This document shows positions 38,132 to 48,677 of a stretch of DNA of 64,000 bases, piece after piece; positions within the stretch are counted from its first letter, which is position 1, and every line of letters starts with the position of its first letter. The notes beneath the pieces were generated by a model, which was not told where the DNA came from, ran no database searches, and saw nothing but the letters and a program-made list of their open reading frames with translations. The DNA is from Zerene cesonia (lineage: Eukaryota > Arthropoda > Insecta > Lepidoptera > Pieridae). The position numbers were made by a program, and so were the translations under genes. The stretch spans positions 2,170,001 through 2,234,000 of the forward strand of contig NC_052106.1 of the NCBI RefSeq assembly GCF_012273895.1. Direction: 5' to 3'.

Positions 38132-41100
38132 ATGGCAGAAGTTTTAAAAGAATGGCTTTCACAACGTTTACAACGTCCAATTAAATGGGAAGCCGTGGAA
38201 TTCGGAGAAAAGATGAAGGATGGCTATATCATTGCATCAGTTCTACTTAGTTACCATGTTATCAACGAGGAAAAATATTATTATATACGGTCTAGTAGTA
38301 ATATAGACGAAATAAAAAACAATTGGAAACTTCTGAAAGAATGGTTGCATTTTATCGATATTAATATAACCGACACTGATCTAAACCATATAATGGATGG
38401 AAGAGGTTCCACTTTGCTACGCCTTTTTTATCAATTATTTCTACATTTAGATAAAAAAGATAGAACCGACTTTATTAAAAGGGAAAGAAAAATGGTTTCT
38501 AATTTAGTTGAAAAAATAAATCACCGTTTTAAAGTTGATATAGTTTCTGAAGAAAAAGAAGTGTCTGTAGATGATCTCTCTAGACCACTTTTGAACGAGA
38601 AGTTATTTATTGAATGGCAAAGAAAAAAAGAACAACAAGTAAAAGATACCTACGATTTTGTAAGGCATAAATATTCCAAAATTATAGCCGATATAAAAGA
38701 ACGCGCTACTTCACCAGTAAAATTACCTGGAGATAAACCTAAAAAAATATCAGAAAAAGATAAAAGAGATATGGATAAATTTTGCCTGAAATATCCTTGT
38801 AAATTTCAAAATTATTCATATGAAGAATTGCTTGAATTAGATCAAAAATTCGTTGAAAGAAAAAAAGCTTTAATTGATTCTGAATGGGCTCACAATTATA
38901 TGGACAATTTGTTTTCAAAAATGCATAAGAAAACAGATTCAGAAGAATTTCAGAAACAATTAAGAAACGTCATTAGTGGTTCATTGTGGGATTTATCTGT
39001 AGCAGAGGAAGAATCAAAACTAGACACAGAATTTGCCAAGAAGGTTATGAAAATTTCTCAATTTGAAAAACAGATGGGCACTCAAATTATGGAAACTCGT
39101 CAACAAGCACGTAATTTAGTAAAAAACAGAATCGCCGGTGAATCGGAATTTGTTGAGCAAAGAACTCAGCAATTTAATCAATTTCTAGATAATATGAAAG
39201 AAGAAATAAATTTGGGTCTCGTTGAAATTGATTTTGAAAAGCAAAGACAAAATATGCTTCATAAAAAGCTATATGCTGAGAAAATGAAAAGAAAACGCCA
39301 GCACTACTATGAAATTTGCTATGATACTGTTCTTTCTGTAATAGATTACGCTACAAAATATGCTTATTTTAAACGCTTACTAGAAAATGATATACCTGAG
39401 CATTTTATACATGAATGGAAAACGTTATATTACAAGCAACAACCTATTTTCGATATTTTGGATCCTATGGAAGATATGTTAAAGGACACCGCTATCGAAG
39501 AAGAAATAATACCTGAAGAGGAAGAAATAATAAGACTAGAATTGGATCGTCAAGAAGCATTGAATGAAAGTGAATTTGCTGAATATCATAATTATTTATA
39601 TCCTTGGACTCTAGAACGTCTTATTCCAAATTATGAACAAGAATCAGAAGAAAGAAAATATGAGTATTTAGGCAACCGAGTTCTTGGTCATTTGGTATAC
39701 ACATTACTTGAAATTAAATACCCCTATCCACCTCAAAGACCCCCTGCTAATCTTCCTGATTTTACCTCTAAAGCAATAATTCGCGGGTTGCCAGATAGAT
39801 CTATTACTATTCCAATGCAAACTCTTCTCAATGCGAGAAAAATACATGTTGTGCGAATTGAAGCAGCGATAAATTTTTGCCTCCGAAAATTTAAAACAGA
39901 AATGATTGGTTGCACCGATATAGATTTATCTTTCGATAAGTTCATAGCTGTCGCGCTGGAAGAGGAAAGTAAAGAAATTATAAAATTGATGAAAGCGGAG
40001 GACGAAGCTGTAAGTAAAAGTAGTGAAGCAAATCTTTCCTTAATATCGGGACCAGTTCCTGCAAATGTTAAGCAAACACAAACTCCTAAAACCATCCCAG
40101 AGGAGGAAATAACATTATCGACTGCTGCTGATTTAGGTCACTATGCCTATAAAGCTTTATGTAGTGGAGATTTCTTAACTGAGTACTTATTGGCAGCTAT
40201 GATCGTAGAATATGTAAAAGATCAAGACGATATTAATGGAATTGTTATAATTAATTATCCAAATACATACCGAGAGGCGCAGATACTCGAAGAAACATTT
40301 TCTGGCAAAGCTCCACCAGATGAAGGGGAATTGGATGATAGTGATGATATTTATCTGGAAGAAAGTATAAGAAAACATCGAAAAGAAGAGAAAGATCCTT
40401 ACAAAGAAATTCGAGTTTCTAAACTCGTCAATGATCCACATAAGAAAAGAATTGAAAAGCCATTTGAAAGCTATTTTACATGTTACTTGAAGTTGAAAGA
40501 AACGGAAGATATTCTTCAAGAAGTTGTGATTTGGGACTTAACTGAAGAAAATTCTGATTTTATTGATCGATTTTATGCAGCACTCGGTATAAATTACAGT
40601 ATGTACTATGAAGTCATAGAAAAAGAACAACTTGCTCTGATATGTAAATATGTAATTGGTGATTATTCATTGCCGTTAAAGTCAACTGATAATCTGTTCG
40701 GTGAAAATGTAATGAGTCTGTTAGATTTTCCCTCTTCTGAAGATAAACGAACTAAGTCAAAAATAGTTAAATCCGAAATCATGAATAGTAAATCAAAAGA
40801 AAAAATGCGGCATGGATCTAAAATAAGTAAAATGTCATTGACTAGTGAGTTAGCAGTTGTTAAAGCTCCCGATTCTAAAGAAGAGCTGAAGGATGATAAA
40901 ACAATTTCTATAGAAAATATTCATGAAGCCAGTGAGAAATCTGTTTCCAAATCAAATGTGAGCGTAGAGGAAATTAACATTGCAGCAGGTGAGGAGGACT
41001 GGGACTATGGAGAAATACCTATTTCTGAAATAATTGGAATTGCACTTGCGACCTGTTGGGAAGAAGTTGAAAAAACTTACATACACGATATGCAGCAATT

Positions 41101-43631
41101 ATTCTTAGCTATACGATTACAAATGAATTGTGTAGTACCTTACACGAGATTTATCAAAGATAAAATGGAACAAATAATAACCCTACCTTCTCGGAAACAA
41201 GATTTAGTAAGCTCTTTTCAAAAACAATACAATGAGTTTGAAAATGATTGGAGGGACGTTAATTTAACAAAAAACGAATGGCACTGCCGAATCAAGGAAC
41301 TCCAGATTAAATTATATCAAATATGTGACGAGAGAAAAGTTTTTGCTGAAAAACAAAGACAAGCTCTTATTTGCGAAAATTGGACTTTAGAAGAGTTAAC
41401 AACGATGGTGAATACATACATATCTTGTATGCAAACTGAATTAAACAGGTACGATTAAATTTTATTTTATTGTGTTTAAATAACAATTATTTAATTGAAT
41501 AAATGTAGCTTCTATAACATTTAAAGTCTAGAAGTAATTCATGTGAAACTGAATATTTTATTATAAAGAGTGATTTCTTAATTCTTTCAGGTCCATTCTT
41601 ACTTTTCAAGCATTTCATGACTTCTATATTGCAATGCTCAAGCGTTTGCCTCCAAATGATCGGCTTTCTTCTAAGGATCTAGCTAAGATATACAGGGAGT
41701 CTGATGAGACATCAGGAAGCAAAAAGGGAGGGGAAGATAAGTTGTTTCGTCAACTTAAAAATGCATTTCAAGACTTACAGTTAAAAAACATTGAAATAGA
41801 TTATAGCAATAATCCATTTAATATGATTATAGAAAATAATGTAAAATTTGCCTTAAAAGTTATCAAGGATACAAATGATTCTTATAGATCTATAATAAGT
41901 CGAGAATATAGTGAGATTGCGAAAATCGTACCAGTTGCAAAGAAAAAAGATGAAAACACGTCAAGCGAATCCATAAACGAAGAAGAAATTTTCAAACAAA
42001 ATGCTTTAAAATGCATTGAAGAATGGACAATGGCCATTAATGGTGAAATGTTTCGAGCAAATTTGCGTATTATTGCTCTGCAATATAAATGTTTTAAAGA
42101 TATGAAGTTATTTAATGATAATATTTATGGAGCATTTATGGACATACAGAATAATATCAATAATTATTATTTGAATGAAATACAATCAGTTGATCGTCTT
42201 TGTAAGTACTTGCAAATGGCAGTAGAGGGTGGTAAAAAGATTCCCGAAAGTCTCATATTGGAACATGATAAATTTATAATTGATCCTAATCTGTTACAAT
42301 TTATGCCAGACGAAATAGCCGAAACTGATAATGGTCCCACTGATACTGGAGGAACACAGTTTAGAGTAGCACAATTGAGTCGATTACGTTCACAGCTAAA
42401 AATTATTGCACCAAAGGGAATTGCCCTGCAACGAGCCTTCATATACATATTGCAAGATTTTATTATTTTTGGTAAGGAAAATTGCGAAGGCCCAATGTTT
42501 CCTGAGGGCTGGCGTTCCATAGACCCCGAACAAGTACCTAAATTAACATTTTTATTATTTGGTGAAACGGCATATATTGACTGGAGAGATTTTCTAATTT
42601 ATTGTCTAAATATTCAATTCCCTACGGCAGAGGAATTATTGACTGTACGTAAAAAATTCCGCTGTAGAGATTTAGAAGCAAAGGAATTAATTGAGAGAGA
42701 TGATTTTATTAAGGAGAAGTTATGGTTTGAGTCCGAAATAGACCCCGAAGATAAATGTGCACAATTACGAAATAATTTAGTGAAGCATTTTTTATTTGAA
42801 CTTTTTGAGACCGCAGAGAATTTAATGAATTATTCCGCATTTTTGTTGGCCTTTTGTAAAAGCATAAATCCAATTGAGGGCTTTGCGATGGCACTTTCAA
42901 TGTGTATTGGAAAAAAAATCTGTTTTTCCTTTGAAGAATGTGAAGAAGTAATCTGTAAATTAATTAGAGATAAAAAATATAGAGATGAATGTTTGGCATG
43001 CGCTTTGAAATGTTCTATACTTTTCTTAGATACAGTTTTGACAAATGTTATAAATACATGTGAAGGTACCTCTTTGATAGAGTTAGAATATACCGAGCCG
43101 CCCCCTGAAGATAAGAAGGGCAAAAAGGGTGCTAAAGCTGGAGGTTCTAAAGCTAAGAAAATTGAAAGTTCACAAAGTGCTCGTTTACCAAAAACCCAAA
43201 AAAGTGTTACTGACGGTAGTAAGGTGGCACAATCTGCCACAGATGTAAAAATGACTTACATTTGTAGACCCTGTGAAGAAGAAACGGAAGTCGTCGAAGA
43301 GAAAGAACCAGAAAAGGAAGAGGTTCAAGAAGAAGAGAAAATTGAACCCCAACCTGATCCTAATTTAGCTTATGCAGTGAGTCAAGAAGTCATTTGGAAT
43401 GTTCTGAAAATTTGTCTACCTTGGCATTTTAATTTGTTGCCAGAAGAAAAAGTTACACCTTATGTAGCACAAGTAAAGGAGGCTATGGCTAGATTACAAA
43501 CAGATACAGATAACAAAGACATCTATGTAGCTAAATTTGTTAGTGAGCCACACATCTGTAAAATATTACACAAAGCCCATAAATTCACCGCGATTAATCT
43601 AGATGAAGAAATTAAGAAAGTGTGTTTGTAA
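38132..43631 (+). CDS. SPEF2: SPEF2-like sperm flagellar protein
   Basis: Two coding exons, 38132-41448 and 41591-43631, joined in phase 2 (AG|G), giving 1785 residues against about 1820 in human SPEF2. Residues 1-105 form the N-terminal calponin-homology-like domain (MAEVLKEWLSQRL, later GRGSTLLRLFYQLFLHLDKK). Residues 110-470 are highly charged and largely helical. Residues about 660-730 resemble the adenylate-kinase-like domain of SPEF2 (GIVIINYPNTYREAQILEE aligns with its GFP-type motif), but I find no GxxxxGK[ST] P-loop. Residues about 1611-1690 are a Lys/Glu low-complexity linker. In animals SPEF2 sits in the central-pair apparatus of sperm flagella and motile cilia and binds IFT20 through its C-terminal part. 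In this insect it should act in sperm tails. The start is the first ATG after the acceptor at 38100-38101. AATAAA is at about 43693. Confidence 0.9.
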
Positions 43632-43708
43632 TTTTAGTCATTGTTATTTAGATTTCGCGTTGATTTTTTTTGAAGGAATGCATTCATATTTAAATAAATA
43701 ATCAAGGT

Positions 43709-46700
43709 TTAGATTGATGGTTTATTATATTTCTCTGGATAAACGTCAACTAAAATATGTGTGAATAACTTATTTTTCTTCAATTTTACTAATACATATT
43801 TTATGGAGGTTAGACCTTCTGTCCGAAATTTTCGACGTGTGCTCATTAATTTTTTTGGACTGAAACAAATATATAAGCGAAGTTATTAAAACAGTAATGT
43901 AGATGGAAAATCACAGTGAAGTATTTGAACGAGAAAAAAATATATAGACAAGTAATCATTACTTTTTTTTATTTTTCTTATTCCTCTCGTGAGGGAGAGC
44001 TGCGTATTTGCCAATTGTTTTGTTATACCTTAAAACCGGAAGCTTTGAGGCCTGTATTCTGAAATATACAAATCATAAATTTAATTAACACCTAATTACC
44101 CACCTATTGGAATTGCTATCTGTGCTAATATAATAATTATGAATGTAAGTTCTTTTCCGGTTTCGCGTCAATTCTAATATTTGATGAATTTTAAATATTA
44201 TTGCACAGCAATAATACTTCTTCCAGAAGCACTTTTGAATCTTCGTAACGTAGTTTTACCATTTATCACTTGAACAAAGGATATAGGTTAGTTCTTATCC
44301 GCGAAGTTCCTGAGACTACTTTTTGCTTTGAATTCCTACATGGGCCAAGCCCATTTTACATTGGGAAGCTTAAAATACCTTATAAACATATCGTCATCTT
44401 CACCTCCCCAGTCTGTATACCGGTTGGAATATCCATTTACTGCCACAAATTGATCTGAAGTCATCGATGTTACTCCACCAAAGAGTTGCACGTATGGCAG
44501 CCTGCAATTTATGTCCATGCTAGGTCAGCTCCCAAGCAGCTACTCATATATTATCTTTAAATAATTGCTGCTGATACGTCTAATTCCCACTTCCTTTAAT
44601 CTCAAAAGCAATATGATGAAAAATGTTCGCTTTGATCCACGCACGTACAGATTGAGCTGTAATCATTGATGTTTATACTTGGTACATTTACTAGGTTTCC
44701 GCCCACGGCATCGTCTGCATGTATAATATCTCGTTATCACGCGATAGCGCGCGCGAATATCTTCATAAAGTTTTCTTTATCTAATTTTCACTTTCATGGT
44801 TTATGCATCAAATGCATTTTTAACTCTGTCTATCAAATTGCCTGACTGACCGGCTGCGAGTCGGATATATTAAACATTAAGGTCGCTTTGAGGTTTTCAT
44901 CTAAATAAGTAATTTTGATTTTTATAATATAAATTATTTTAAATGTTAATGCAATATTCTAACGTTTGAAACAAGTCCTAGGCCATTAAAAAAAATGGTA
45001 AACCAAAAATTACGGAACCAGACTAACTCATATTTAAAGGATTCCACAGCTGATGACATATGAGTGGGCTTCCTTGGACACGTGTAAAGTATTCTCTCGT
45101 CAAGTGGAAGTAGGTCTACATCGTGGAACACATAGCACCGCCACGTTCCAAAACGCTGGGATTCTAGAAACCCAATGTTGAACAAGGAACCTTTGTTAAA
45201 GCCCTCTGTGCCTAAAATGAAACGTGTAATAACAAATTTTTATTTGTAGCTGATTTGCGAATCGATTCAAATATACATACCAAACTGTTCTATTACAAAA
45301 ATTCTGTATTGCAATAGCTGTTTCATTAAAAACCGATGTATATGGTTCAAAAAGATTGCTAAATTTTTTGCTCGATTTCTGAAAATATATGTACCAATTA
45401 CAACGTTACCCGTTTTACTGCATAGCAAGAAAATGTGTTTAGTGTATGGAACAGCAATATTTCCAAGCGACTAAAGCTTTTGTTCATACATTTGTAACAC
45501 AGCACTAACATCAAGTACCAACACATAGAACCTAATTACCTGTAAGGCACTAAAATGGCAACTTTATGCCTGGCTCGGCAGTCGGCGGGCGCATAAAAGC
45601 CCCCCGGACGTATATCTCGATATTGCTTTTCCACCCATTTCAATTTTAAGTCGGTTTTATTTGCTGAAATTGAACCTAGGCAAATGGATATGTAAATTTT
45701 CACGTTCCACACGATTATCGACAATGTTTAAATGGTGCAAGGTGTTAGAATTGCGTGTTGGAATATTTAAAAGGGGTTAGCTGATGGATTAGGTATAGGT
45801 CCATTCACGGAGTTGCTATGCAAACGCAATTTCAATGATTGGATTCGGTCTTTGTAATGTAATATAAATAAAGTAGAACGATAAATTAATTTAAAAGGAA
45901 CATAAATCAATTTTATAGAGGTTTATGTTTCTTTATTATATTTTCTGTCAGAAAGTTTTGTAAGTTGTTAGTTTATAAATAACTATTCAACCAACTACAC
46001 ATGGGCAAATACGCTATGAAATTGTATGTTATAAAAACATACTTATTGTTATTTTCGTTATCAGTTATAGAGACAAAAAATCTCTTTCAAATTGAAGGCA
46101 CCCGGGATTAGTATTTCTACTTAGTTGATAGTCAGAGGAAAATCAACAACATCAAGGACAGGCTTGACGATTAGACGCATTTATAAATTTGCTAACTAGC
46201 TTCCGTATTAAAATCTCAATTTACTTATTATTTGTGAAAAAAAATCGATTAAGGAAACGAATCAATGTATCCACTAGATGAAACTTGTGATCAATTCATA
46301 TATGCTGGGCATATTTAGTTTGTAATATAGAGTATAATATATAGATAAATGAAATAAATGTCTATAATCTCTTTTAAGTGTCCGTAAAGAATATCGATCA
46401 ATTAAACGAATGTAAAATGCATCTCTATACCTTATAAATGAGGGAATTCACTATAGTTATATACGTACATATCGTTTATGCTTATTATTTATTAACTTGC
46501 TTTTTAATACTCAAAGTGAAATTATACGGGATTATGTTATATAAGTCCAATACAAGCTTACCCAACGATGATACGTTTAACATGCATGTAGGTATGTCAG
46601 TAGAATAGTGAATTGCTTCTGATGCACCTAAAACAAAACGCGATTTCAATAGAGTCAAACAATAAGTTTGTTGAACTGTATGTAACTATTGGTACATATA

Positions 46701-47302
46701 GAATGCGTCTTACCTAAATTTCCTAAAAAGTATTTATAAGCCTTGAATTTTTTATAGGTCATCACGAATGCTGCAATTGAAATGAAACATCTCATCATCA
46801 GTTATATTTTAAAAAGAAGATAATGTTCATTCTCTTTAGGTGTTAGCGGGGAACCGAGCCTCACGGTAAACGATCATCGCCGCCCAAAACATTAGTTTAT
46901 GGTTAGAGGGAGGTCAAATCCATTGCTTGTTTTTACTCGGTAAGGGATAAGGAAAGGTTTCATGACGAATTATGAAAGGTGTCTTTGTATGTTTAAATTT
47001 TGCACAAATATAGAAAAATAAACCATGCAGTTTATTTATAGGCTCAAGATTTAAAAGAAATTAATAATTATAAGATATTTAGTAAGAAACAAAAAAGTAT
47101 TTCTAAAACAACACTTACGAAATCTTTCCGTGCTGTGTAAGGGTATTATTTTCTTTGAATAATGTCCCATCTCGTAAATTATGAGCATTAAAAATACAGA
47201 TAAAATGAAAATGAATGTGTTTTTTCCCGCCCGTTTGGAACTTTTTGGACAAATGCATAAGATTTTAAATTTAAACGCGAACTTATTTTCGTTTTTGAAC
47301 AT
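43709..47302 (-). CDS. Beta-1,4-GalNAc/galactosyltransferase, bre-4-like (copy A)
   Basis: Eight exons on the minus strand: 47119-47302, 46562-46627, 45540-45675, 45281-45378, 45028-45211, 44379-44501, 43963-44058, 43709-43859; all phases agree, giving 345 residues. It is a type II Golgi enzyme: cytoplasmic tail 1-28, membrane anchor about 29-46 (FIFILSVFLMLIIYEM), then a stem with the sequon NVSS. The catalytic domain has DCRARHKVAILVPYRNR, YRIFVIEQFGTEGFNKG, FHDVDLLP (metal-binding DxD), LPYVQLFGGVTSM, DWGGEDDDM and a C-terminal RRKFRTEGLTSIKY block. Leu in VQLFGG occupies the position of Tyr289 of bovine beta4Gal-T1; Leu or Ile there allows UDP-GalNAc, as in invertebrate enzymes. The Met that helps bind metal before the final His (MxxH) appears to be Ala (ALPH). 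It is paired head to head with copy B. Confidence 0.87.
46845..46945 (-). repeat. Repeat R5, partial antisense copy in copy A intron
   Basis: ggtaaacgatcatcgccgcc followed by degraded sequence and ggtaagggataaggaaaggt. Lies between the first two exons of bre-4-like copy A. Confidence 0.5.
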
Positions 47303-47947
47303 TTTTATTAATTTTCAATATCGACTAAATGGTAATCTCTATCCCATGTGTAGTTTATAAGTTTTAAGAGGCCGAAAAAAAGACTTATGTTATTGTTTTT
47401 CTTTATTGTTGATATACAATGTATCTATAGCAATGAGCCAGTGTAATGACGGAAAAAAATATGATTTCAAAAAACGATTTTAATATGTAATTGATGAATT
47501 TAATAAAGATTATATACGACTTACGTGTCTTAGTAAAATGATTTGGGGTGCGTAATCGTACAGTATAGAGGAATGTATATATTTAGAATACCTTTCTAGC
47601 TATTGTAAATTCTATGTTTAATTACAAATGAACCCCAATTGTTGTAGACCCAATAACTAATTACCGTGATTAGCGTTTTCATAGTCACAACGCCTTTACA
47701 ATTCGCGGGAGTGAAATTATATAAGACATTTCGGTTAGTAATTGAGCAGACATTGTAACGGAAAAGCATTGTTATAATTTAATTAATGTAACGCTGATTA
47801 TTCTCATGAAGGAAAATGTAATAATACTGAAATGGAATTCAGGGAATCCAGAGAAAATTGAGTTAATCTGCTATCACATGAAACTTACATAGATTCTTAT
47901 TATGCGATAAATCAAATATGACAAGCCGATTTTAGAGGTTTATCCTT

Positions 47948-48409
47948 TACCTACCGACGTCCTAAAAACGAAGGATGTTGCCAATTCAACGGATTTTTTT
48001 TTGGTTTTGATGCTGGATAATTTCTCCGGATTTTTAAACGATTGACATGATTCTTCTCTGAGAAATTTTGAAAGAATAGAAAAAATTTGATCACGAGGCA
48101 GGATTCGAACCTGCGTATCTTGCCTAACCGTAGCAACGCCTAGCCTCTCGGCCACCCGTGATCCTGCCACAGTAATCAAATTTATTCTACTCTTTCGGTT
48201 TTCATGTGCCTAAGGGTGCCTTTTTTTCTATTCTTTCAAAATTTCTCATTTATAAAGCATTTCAATGCTATAAAACTAAAAATTAAAAATGATTCTTCTC
48301 TGCTTGATAGAAAATGAAAGATGAAATTATTATCATTTGGTCCCCTTCAAGACTTTGTGGTATCTTCCACCAGCAGTGGTATCTCCCCTAAGGACGTCGG
48401 TGTACCTAC
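47948..48409. mobile_element. Candidate foldback element carrying a tRNA-like unit
   Basis: Nested symmetry. An 11-bp outer inverted repeat accgacgtcct lies at 47953-47963 and 48391-48401 (reverse complement), with tacctac directly repeated at 47948-47954 and 48403-48409 as a possible target-site duplication. A perfect 26-bp inner inverted repeat lies at 48060-48085 and 48222-48247. The tRNA-like unit sits between the inner arms. No transposase frame is visible, so it would be non-autonomous. Confidence 0.45.
48090..48161 (-). tRNA. tRNA-like Pol III unit, probably not a functional tRNA
   Basis: The 72 nt on the minus strand fold as a cloverleaf: a 7-bp acceptor stem (TCACGGG with CTCGTGA, one G-U), TG at positions 8-9, a D arm GCC...GGC, a 5-bp anticodon stem (TTGCT/GGCAA, one G-U), a 5-nt variable loop and a perfect 5-bp T arm (GCAGG/CCTGC) with loop TTCGAAT. 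The A box (TGGCCGAGAGG) and B box (GGTTCGAATCC) are excellent, and a T6 terminator follows within a few bases. However, the anticodon loop reads ACGGTTA, so the invariant U33 is C; the nominal anticodon GGT would be threonine. The head resembles tRNA-Ser without its long variable arm. It is best viewed as a tRNA-derived transcription unit or pseudogene. Confidence 0.5.
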
Positions 48410-48677
48410 TTTTTTGTAGAAATGAATTATGATAAATAATAATACAGAGTAACGAACATAGTGTATAACTATCTACTTATAAAAACTGTAACAAATTGTG
48501 AATTCTTAATTAAAAATATTTTTTTTTGTAATCGCATAGGAAGCCGGCGATACGATCAGGAAAACACTCGCTAAAATATTTGTTTATGGCGGGAAGGATG
48601 CGAAAACACAACATCCACATTTTCTTACGACGTTAATATACGTAAAGCAGTTTAGTTTCACATGATGAATAGCGATC

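Larger units (their letters stand above)
47303..48677. other. Head-to-head spacer of the two glycosyltransferase genes
   Basis: 1375 bp between the two start codons; must carry promoters for both genes. It contains the tRNA-like foldback element at 47948-48409. No other coding exon seen. Confidence 0.5.

Noticed and set aside
39733..40519. Minus-strand frames of 110-120 codons within the SPEF2-like exon
   Set aside because: Shadows of a long coding exon with strong codon bias; no family resemblance.
47940..48179. 79-codon minus-strand frame
   Set aside because: It covers the tRNA-like unit and its inverted-repeat arm; structured RNA sequence explains it better than coding.
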